Positions 6,666 through 10,705 of a stretch of 10,705 nucleotides of DNA are shown here, piece by piece; position 1 is the stretch's first letter, and each line of letters begins with the position of its first letter. The stretch is from Actinomycetota bacterium (GTDB lineage: Bacteria > Actinomycetota > Thermoleophilia > Solirubrobacterales > 70-9). The notes below the pieces were generated by a model, which was given only the letters and a program-made list of their open reading frames with translations, made no database searches and was not told the DNA's origin. The position numbers and the translations under genes are program-made. Where the stretch lies: the NCBI GenBank assembly GCA_005884985.1, contig VAYK01000052.1:1-10705 (forward strand). The letters are read 5' to 3'.

Positions 6666-7229
6666 TCACTCCTCCTTGGCGAGCTCCAGGTGGACGGTGA
6701 GCGTGACCTCGTTCTGGACCGCGACCCCGCCGCTCGGCATTGGGGCGTTCCAGTTGAGGCCGAACTCGGTCCGGTCGACCTGCGTCTCGAGGTCGATCCC
6801 GATTCGCTCGCCGCCGGCCGGATGCGCAACTGGCCCGCTGATCTGCCCGTGGGCGTCGACCGTCTTGCTGGTCCCCTTGATCGTCAGATCGCCGTCGACG
6901 ATCAGGTCGGCGCCGTCAGCGTGGATTCCGGTCGAGGTGAACGTGATCTCGGGATAGCGCTCGGAGTCGAAGAAGTCGGGCGACAGCAAATGCCCGTTCA
7001 GGTTCTCGTCGCGAACCTGGACGCTATCCGTCCGGACTGCCCCGTACAGGCTCGGCTCACCGTCCTCGTTTGCCAGGGTGACGGCGAAGTCGGTGAACGT
7101 GCCGCGGAAGGTGGCCACGACCATGTGCTTGACGGCGAAGCCCACCTGCGAGTGGACGGGGTCGGACTTCCAGACGCCGGCGGGGATGGTTGCCTCTGCT
7201 TGGGTTGTCTGTGCTTGTACTGTGGTCAT
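6666..7229 (-). CDS. YceI-family protein, cytoplasmic type
   Basis: A 187-residue single-domain YceI lipocalin-like protein. Recognisable blocks are VWKSDPVHSQVGFAVKHM (19-36), FRGTFTDF (41-48), HLLSPDFFDSERYPEITF (80-97), DLTIKGTSK (114-122) and VDRTEFGLNW (151-160). YceI proteins bind isoprenoid-like lipids; many are periplasmic, but this one has no signal peptide and so should be cytoplasmic. The ATG at 7229 has AGGAG with an 8-nt spacer. The FMN reductase follows after 3 nt, and a MarR gene diverges upstream. I infer that the MarR protein controls yceI and the reductase in response to an oxidant or aromatic compound, which fits the layout but is not shown. Confidence 0.95.
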   Translation of the reverse strand: MTTVQAQTTQAEATIPAGVWKSDPVHSQVGFAVKHMVVATFRGTFTDFAVTLANEDGEPSLYGAVRTDSVQVRDENLNGHLLSPDFFDSERYPEITFTSTGIHADGADLIVDGDLTIKGTSKTVDAHGQISGPVAHPAGGERIGIDLETQVDRTEFGLNWNAPMPSGGVAVQNEVTLTVHLELAKEE

Positions 7230-7310
7230 TTGGCGAGCTCCTCTCGGTGGGGTAAACTTGACTGATCAATAACTTATCATAGAACCTTGACTACACAATA
7301 TTTGACTAAG
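7230..7310. promoter_or_regulatory. Divergent yceI/marR control region with TTGACT repeats
   Basis: This stretch is clearly AT-rich compared with its surroundings. TTGACT occurs three times in one orientation (7258-7263, 7287-7292, 7302-7307). An imperfect dyad TGATCAATAACTTATCA (7263-7279) has the size of a MarR half-site pair. TTGACT at 7258 with TAGAAC at 7280 (16-nt spacer) could be a plus-strand promoter, while TATGAT on the minus strand (7282-7277) could be the yceI -10 element. The exact boxes are uncertain. Autorepression and control of yceI by the MarR protein is the usual arrangement in such layouts. Confidence 0.55.
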
Positions 7311-7766
7311 AAAAGATCGGCTGCTGTGGTCGCCGTGGGTCGCCTGATCGGCGCCCATTCCGCCCTGACAACCGAACTCAGCGCGCAGCTCGTCGCGGAC
7401 CACGGCTTGACGCTCAACGAGTACGAGGTCCTGATGCTTCTGGCGCGGGCGCCCGATGGGGTGATGCGGCGCGTCGATCTCGCCCACGAGGTTCGCCTTT
7501 CGCCGTCGGGCGTAACCCGAATGCTCGACCGCCTCGAGGCCGGCGGGCTGGTCGGCAAGCGGAACTGCGAGAAGGACGCGCGGGTTACCTACGCCGAGCT
7601 GACCGATGCAGGGCTGGCGAAGCTCGAGGAGTGCGCGCCCGGCCACGTTGCCGCGGCGGACCGGCTGCTCGCCGACCGCTTCGACGACGACGAGCTCAAC
7701 TCGCTGGTCGAGCTGCTCGGCCGGCTCTCGGCTCCGGCCGATGACGAGTGCGGCCCGACCGCCTGA
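7287..7766 (+). CDS. MarR-family transcriptional regulator
   Basis: A 159-residue winged-helix repressor. The core LTLNEYEVLMLLARAPDG (41-58), the helix-turn-helix RRVDLAHEVRLSPSGVTRML (61-80) and the wing KRNCEKDARVTYAELTDAG (91-109) are typical; the wing keeps the D-x-R signature (D97, R99). Proteins of this family bind DNA as dimers and release it on binding a ligand or on oxidation; C94 in the wing is a possible redox site, but that is speculation. The start is unsure: TTG 7287 and TTG 7302 both lack a ribosome binding site, and GTG 7326 would still leave most of the first helix. If the promoter at 7258/7280 is right, the transcript would start after 7287 and TTG 7302 would be near-leaderless. 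It is divergent from yceI. Confidence 0.92.
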   Translation: MTTQYLTKKRSAAVVAVGRLIGAHSALTTELSAQLVADHGLTLNEYEVLMLLARAPDGVMRRVDLAHEVRLSPSGVTRMLDRLEAGGLVGKRNCEKDARVTYAELTDAGLAKLEECAPGHVAAADRLLADRFDDDELNSLVELLGRLSAPADDECGPTA

Positions 7767-7812
7767 AGGCCCCGGGGCCTCGCCGTCGCCGCGGTGCGTT
7801 CGGTCCCCTAAA

Positions 7813-7831
7813 CCACCCCGACTCGAGGTGG
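7813..7831. terminator. Hairpin between convergent marR and VOC genes
   Basis: The 90-nt gap between the marR stop and the VOC stop holds three foldable elements: palindrome AGGCCCCGGGGCCT (7767-7780), CCACCCCGACTCGAGGTGG (7813-7831, 8 of 9 pairs) and CGCCGG-N8-CCGGCG (7836-7855 region). Together they fit a bidirectional terminator zone. No U-tracts are present. Confidence 0.4.
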
Positions 7832-7856
7832 CAGGCGCCGGTTCGCCAGCCGGCGG

Positions 7857-8762
7857 CTAGGGCACCGGGCCCGTGAGCAGGATCCCGTTGCCGGAGGGAT
7901 CGGCGACCCGCAGGCCGCCCCGATCACGCTCAATGTCGAACCCTGCGGCGCGGAGGCGCTGTCCCACCTGCTCGAACTCGGGCGCGCCCGGGAGCGCGAT
8001 CTCGAACCAGCGCAGCCCGAGTGAGCCGGGTGGTGGAGCCGGTGCTCCCTCTCCAGCCCACGTGTTGACGCCGATGTGGTGGTGGTAGCCGCCGGTGGAG
8101 AAGAAGAGCGCGCCCGGATAGCCCCGGACGGTGACGTCGAAGCCGAGGACGCCGGCGTAGAAGTCCTCGGCCGCCGAGAGCTCGGCGACGTTGAGGTGGA
8201 CGTGCCCGATCCGCGTCCCCGGGGGCATCCCGGTCGCCTCGGTGTCCGCGGCGCTCAGCTCGCCGAGAACGCCGTCGAGGTCGAGCGGCAGGGAGTCCAT
8301 CTGCAGCTGGCCGTCCTCGAAGCGCCATTGCTCGCGCGGCCGGTCCCGGTAGATCTCGATCCCGGTGCCCTCGGGATCGTGGAGATAGAGGGCCTCGCTG
8401 ACCAGGTGGTCCGACGCGCCGGTCAACCGCCACCCGGCGTCGGCCACCCGCCGCAGCGCGCGGGCGAGGTCCGCTCGGCTGGGGACCAGGATCGCGAGGT
8501 GGAAGAGACCGGTGGTGCCGCGCGGCCGCAGCGGCGCGTCGGGCCGGCCCACCAGTTCGACGATGGCCGTGTCGCCGTCCGCCCCCAGGCGCACCGCCTC
8601 CGCGGCCCGATCGAGCACCCGCAGCCCGATCGCATGCTCGTAGAAGCGCTGCGCGCGATCGAGGTCGGCGACGTTGAGGCGGACGGCGCCGGGTCTCATC
8701 TCGGCATGGGTGGCGGCGTCTGGGCGCATCGCGTCCGCGGGGGTGTCGCTGTGGGTGGACAT
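7857..8762 (-). CDS. Two-domain VOC protein, catechol-2,3-dioxygenase-like (CatE type)
   Basis: A 301-residue protein with two vicinal-oxygen-chelate modules. Module 1 (about 23-140) has VRLNVADLDRAQRFY, H88 in GLFHLAIL and E136 in GIEIYRD; its usual first histidine is replaced (VRLN). Module 2 (about 183-300) has GHVHLNVAELSAAEDFY (H187, H189) and GYHHHIGVNTW (H227-H229), but ends SGNGILL, without an obvious glutamate at the usual third-ligand position. The layout resembles CatE-type proteins, which include extradiol ring-cleaving enzymes; the substrate is unknown and many relatives are uncharacterised. The start ATG 8762 has GAGG 4 nt upstream; an upstream GTG/ATG extension to 8861 reads a low-complexity Ala/Arg/Gly stretch and is unlikely. 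Confidence 0.88.
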   Translation of the reverse strand: MSTHSDTPADAMRPDAATHAEMRPGAVRLNVADLDRAQRFYEHAIGLRVLDRAAEAVRLGADGDTAIVELVGRPDAPLRPRGTTGLFHLAILVPSRADLARALRRVADAGWRLTGASDHLVSEALYLHDPEGTGIEIYRDRPREQWRFEDGQLQMDSLPLDLDGVLGELSAADTEATGMPPGTRIGHVHLNVAELSAAEDFYAGVLGFDVTVRGYPGALFFSTGGYHHHIGVNTWAGEGAPAPPPGSLGLRWFEIALPGAPEFEQVGQRLRAAGFDIERDRGGLRVADPSGNGILLTGPVP

Positions 8763-8850
8763 GAACCTCAGGATCGCATAGCCGGCGAGGCCCGATCGGG
8801 AGCCGGCGGAGCCCGAACCCCGTGGACGCGTGGCGGCGGCGGCGTGGCCG

Positions 8851-9043
8851 GCCGGCCACACCGGCGCCGCACGCGGTCAGGTCAGGCGCCAGGATGGCGT
8901 TGACGAGATTCGCGTTGAACGGCTGCGTTCCCGGCGCCAGCTGGACGCTGGAAGAACGAGCTGTTCGCGTGCATGTAGGCGATCTCCTTGCCCAGATCGC
9001 CGACTCCGTTGGAGTCGGCGACGGGGGCCACCTGCACGTGCTC
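8851..9043 (-). pseudogene. Possible gene relic, unidentified, split over two frames
   Basis: The roughly 300 nt between the VOC start (8762) and the cyclase stop (9062) hold no intact gene. On the minus strand one frame reads HVQVAPVADSNGVGDLG then KEIAYMHANSSFF (9040-8951). A frame offset by one base takes over at about 8946 with LAPGTQPFNANLVNAIL (8940-8890) and APDLTACGAGVAG. Both pieces look like real protein rather than the Arg/Ala/Pro-rich translation typical of shadow frames in this DNA, and the switch is abrupt. I do not recognise the family. It may be a decayed gene, a sequence with an indel error, or chance. Confidence 0.3.
8997..9021. terminator. Strong 11-bp hairpin downstream of the cyclase gene
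   Basis: TCGCCGACTCC-GTT-GGAGTCGGCGA is a perfect 11-bp stem with a 3-nt loop, 40 nt past the cyclase stop. Position and strength fit a terminator of the cyclase transcript. There is no U-tract, which is not unusual in high-GC actinobacteria. It lies inside the possible gene relic. Confidence 0.5.
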
Positions 9044-9061
9044 AGCACGCCGATCGTCCGG

Positions 9062-9868
9062 CTAGCGGACGCTGACCGAACAGACTGAGAGGTCCCGTGG
9101 TGCTCCCGTCGCGCTCAGCCGCCGGTTGCGGCCGAATTTGAAGGCCTCGGGGTCGAGCGCCTCGCGGGCGGACTCGGAGACCAGCACCTGGCCCCCCTTG
9201 GCGGCCTCGCCGACCCGTGCAGCGATGTTGACGTCGACCCCGAGGTAGTCGCCGCCAACCCTCCGGGGACGTCCGAGATGGACGCCGGCGCGAAGCGCCG
9301 GCGTGTGTCCATTCACCTCGATCTGACCGAGGGCGCGCTGCGCCTGAAGGGCGGCCTGAACCGCCTCCTGGGCGGCGCGAAACACGGCCATGGCGCCGTC
9401 GCCGAGCCGCTTCACCAGATTGCCACCGTGGACGGAGATCGCCGTGTCCTCCGCGGCGGCGACCTGGCTCAGCAGTTCGAGCGCCGCCTCGTCGCCGACG
9501 TCGAGCGCCCAGGAGGAGAAGCCCACGATGTCGGTGAACATGATCGCGACGTCCACGTTGCCCCGACCCCGGCCCTGCGCCTCGGACAGCGCCTGCCACG
9601 CTTGCAGAGCGCCGAGCCCCAGCTCGCGAACGGCGCTCGGCCGCTCCCGCTGGACCTCGGACACCAGGCGCCCGATCCGCTGCGGGACCTGGGTGCCGGT
9701 GGTCGACAGCGGGTCGCCGTAGTCGTCGCCGGGCAGGAGTTGCCGGATGAACTTGGCCGTCGCCACGAGCTGGGGCTTGGAATCGGTGCGGCGAGCTCGC
9801 TCTCGGAGCTTGCCCGGCTTGCGAGGAGGGCCCGGCAGCCGGCCGCTCGAATCCCGATCGTCGCTCAC
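9062..9868 (-). CDS. Class III adenylate/guanylate cyclase, soluble
   Basis: A cyclase of 268 residues from GTG 9868. The catalytic domain (about 104-265) shows FTDIVGF (111-117, metal ligand D113), VKRLGDG (metal ligand D157 and the purine-contacting K153), D207 in GGDYLG, and VNIAARV with N214 and R218. The K/D pair favours ATP over GTP, so cAMP is the likely product. The N-terminal 100 residues contain LLPGDDYGDPLSTTGTQ and a helical linker, seen in many actinobacterial soluble cyclases; there are no membrane segments and no recognisable sensor domain. GTG 9868 is chosen because it overlaps the TGA of an upstream 25-codon ORF (GTGA); TTG 9877 is the alternative. It is divergent from the small CxxC protein gene. 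Confidence 0.93.
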   Translation of the reverse strand: MSDDRDSSGRLPGPPRKPGKLRERARRTDSKPQLVATAKFIRQLLPGDDYGDPLSTTGTQVPQRIGRLVSEVQRERPSAVRELGLGALQAWQALSEAQGRGRGNVDVAIMFTDIVGFSSWALDVGDEAALELLSQVAAAEDTAISVHGGNLVKRLGDGAMAVFRAAQEAVQAALQAQRALGQIEVNGHTPALRAGVHLGRPRRVGGDYLGVDVNIAARVGEAAKGGQVLVSESAREALDPEAFKFGRNRRLSATGAPRDLSVCSVSVR

Positions 9869-9942
9869 AGCGCGCAATCGTCGCCCATTTCGCCCCCGCG
9901 CGCTTCGCGGCTGCGCGTGCGTACAGTCGCGGAATCACTCAT
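9865..9942 (-). CDS. 25-codon leader ORF coupled to the cyclase gene
   Basis: ATG 9942 follows an excellent ribosome binding site (GGGAGGG, about 4 nt spacer) and begins MSDSATVRTRSREARGG. The frame stops at TGA 9867-9865, which overlaps the GTG start of the cyclase (GTGA). The cyclase itself has no clear ribosome binding site of its own, so translation may pass from this ORF to the cyclase. Composition (Arg-rich) gives no hint of function. The alternative is that it is the original cyclase N-terminus separated by a one-base indel; note that both begin with a similar MSD sequence. Confidence 0.4.
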   Translation of the reverse strand: MSDSATVRTRSREARGGEMGDDCAL

Positions 9943-9971
9943 CTACCCTCCCTAGCCTCCAAGCGCCGCCC

Positions 9972-10304
9972 GTGACTGAATTCGAAGGCCTGCCCGATTC
10001 GCGCACCAGCCTCCGCGGCCTCACCGAGGAGGGCCACGAGGCGTGGCTGATCCGCGGGATCGCGGGCAAGCTCTACCGCTGTCCCGGTTGCCACGGCGAG
10101 ATCTCGATCGGCACTGACCACGTGGTCGTTCAGTACGTGCGGCGGGCCGGCGGCTCCGACCATCACCACTGGCACCGCCGCTGCGCGGAGGACCTCCTGG
10201 TCCCGGAGCTTCGCGGGATCAAGCCCGTGCGCGCCGCCGCCTCGACCCGGTCCCGGCTCGAGACGCGCGCCCGCCGGCCCGCGGGGCGCCGGCAAAGGCG
10301 CTGA
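9972..10304 (+). CDS. Small CxxC/HxxC protein, putative zinc-binding
   Basis: A 110-residue protein from GTG 9972. The core is AWLIRGIAGKLYRCPGC (24-40) followed by EISIGTDHVVVQY and DHHHWHRRC (63-71). C37, C40, H68 and C71 form a likely zinc site. It resembles a small conserved actinobacterial family with the pattern YRCPGC...I..G..HVV...HWH..C, often labelled ATP/GTP-binding protein without good basis; this link is from memory. The C-terminal 35 residues are Arg-rich and probably disordered, which would fit nucleic-acid contact. No strong ribosome binding site precedes the GTG. A longer upstream frame to 9747 runs antisense to the cyclase and is rejected. The VOC gene follows 13 nt after the stop. 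Confidence 0.75.
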   Translation: MTEFEGLPDSRTSLRGLTEEGHEAWLIRGIAGKLYRCPGCHGEISIGTDHVVVQYVRRAGGSDHHHWHRRCAEDLLVPELRGIKPVRAAASTRSRLETRARRPAGRRQRR

Positions 10305-10317
10305 CGGAAGGCCGAAG

Positions 10318-10705
10318 ATGAGCGAGCCAGAGGCTTGGGCACCGCCGTTCGACTCGCTCGACTTCCTGTACATGCCGAGCCGGGCCGTGGCCGCGGACCT
10401 GGCGTTCTATAGAGACGACCTCGGCGCCGAGGTCGTGTTCGCGATCGAGGCCTTCGCCGCCCGGGTCGCGCAAGTGAGGTTGAGCCAGGACGAGCCGCGA
10501 CTTCTGCTCGCCGATCACCTGGAGGGCGAAGCCGCGGTGCTGGTCTACCGAGTGGCCGATCTGGACGCCGCCCTCGCCGAGCTCGAGCGGCGCGGCCTGA
10601 CGATCGACGCCCGGTTCGGGATCCCGCACGGACCGTGCGCGGCGGTCCATACGCCCGGCGGTCAGAGACTGGCGGTCTACGAGCTCAAGCGTCCCGAGGC
10701 CGACC
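10318..10705 (+). CDS. VOC-family (glyoxalase/bleomycin resistance) protein, 3' end cut off by the window
   Basis: ATG 10318 is preceded by GGAAGG, and the frame stays open to the last base (129 codons seen). It starts MSEPEAWAPPFDSLDFLYMP, then RAVAADLAFYRDDLGAEVVF, the βαβ entry of a VOC module, followed by LVYRVADLDAALAELERRGL and HTPGGQRLAVYELKRPEA, the closing strands. Most of one module is therefore present and only a few residues are likely missing. The first strand has DFLYMP where metal-dependent members have a histidine, so it may be a binding rather than a catalytic protein. The small CxxC gene ends 13 nt upstream, which suggests an operon. Confidence 0.88.
   Translation, partial: MSEPEAWAPPFDSLDFLYMPSRAVAADLAFYRDDLGAEVVFAIEAFAARVAQVRLSQDEPRLLLADHLEGEAAVLVYRVADLDAALAELERRGLTIDARFGIPHGPCAAVHTPGGQRLAVYELKRPEAD

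Noticed and set aside
7813..7831. tRNA T-arm-like sequence on the minus strand (CTCGAGTCGGGG)
   Set aside because: Stem and loop spacing do not fit a T-arm, and no acceptor, anticodon or D-arm can be found around it.
8993..9015. Match of SNGVGDL to the α-amylase family motif
   Set aside because: The match is a few residues long, no other amylase motif is nearby, and the sequence is constrained by the palindrome itself.
7930..9048. Long minus-strand frame of 372 codons through the VOC gene
   Set aside because: Over the VOC gene it is Arg/Pro/Ala-rich shadow translation, while the other frame has clear VOC motifs. Only its first part (before about 8850) looks coding-like and is reported as a relic.
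9042..9938. Minus-strand frame of 298 codons over the cyclase
   Set aside because: It is the shifted shadow of the cyclase; the cyclase frame holds all catalytic motifs.
10219..10650. Minus-strand frame of 143 codons at the right end
   Set aside because: It is antisense to the VOC gene starting at 10318, which has a ribosome binding site and VOC motifs.

Overview
The window is GC-rich (visibly around 70% in coding regions), densely packed and almost free of long non-coding gaps. A cytosolic YceI protein, a PPOX-class F420-dependent oxidoreductase of the Rv0121 type, a SpoIIE-type phosphatase with a STAS partner, a stand-alone class III cyclase and a small CxxC/HxxC protein of a type I associate with actinobacteria together suggest a high-GC actinomycetote. 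A soil lineage such as Thermoleophilia is possible, but this is inference from gene content; no rRNA or marker gene is present. There are no tRNAs, CRISPR arrays, insertion sequences or phage genes.

Left part (2-4995), signalling: a plus-strand two-component pair (OmpR-type response regulator, then a membrane histidine kinase, overlapping by 4 nt if the kinase starts at a CTG) converges on a minus-strand partner-switching pair. That pair is an 850-residue PAS-GAF-GAF-PP2C-HATPase protein and a STAS anti-anti-sigma protein, overlapping by 4 nt (TTGA). One protein therefore carries both the likely phosphatase and the likely kinase for the STAS serine. No sigma factor gene lies in the window, so the output is unknown.

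Middle part (5041-7856), a redox and stress cluster on the minus strand: YceI-like protein, NAD(P)H-dependent FMN reductase, SRPBCC protein and F420-type oxidoreductase. A MarR regulator is divergent from yceI across a short AT-rich region with repeated TTGACT motifs. Two of these genes look broken as written. The FMN reductase has a frameshift with loss of a short conserved segment. The F420 oxidoreductase has an in-frame TAG at codon 5. A palindrome, TTCGCRCGCGAACG, occurs just upstream of both the F420 gene and the phosphatase gene and may be a shared operator.

Right part (7857-10705): a two-domain VOC (CatE-like) protein; about 300 nt with no intact gene, holding a strong hairpin and a possible gene relic; a soluble class III adenylate cyclase preceded by a 25-codon leader ORF that overlaps its GTG start (GTGA); then, divergently, a small putative zinc-binding protein and a second VOC protein cut off by the window end.

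Nothing here is clearly a new biological system. The best leads are the two disrupted redox genes, the shared palindrome, the cyclase leader ORF and the all-in-one phosphatase/kinase with its STAS partner.
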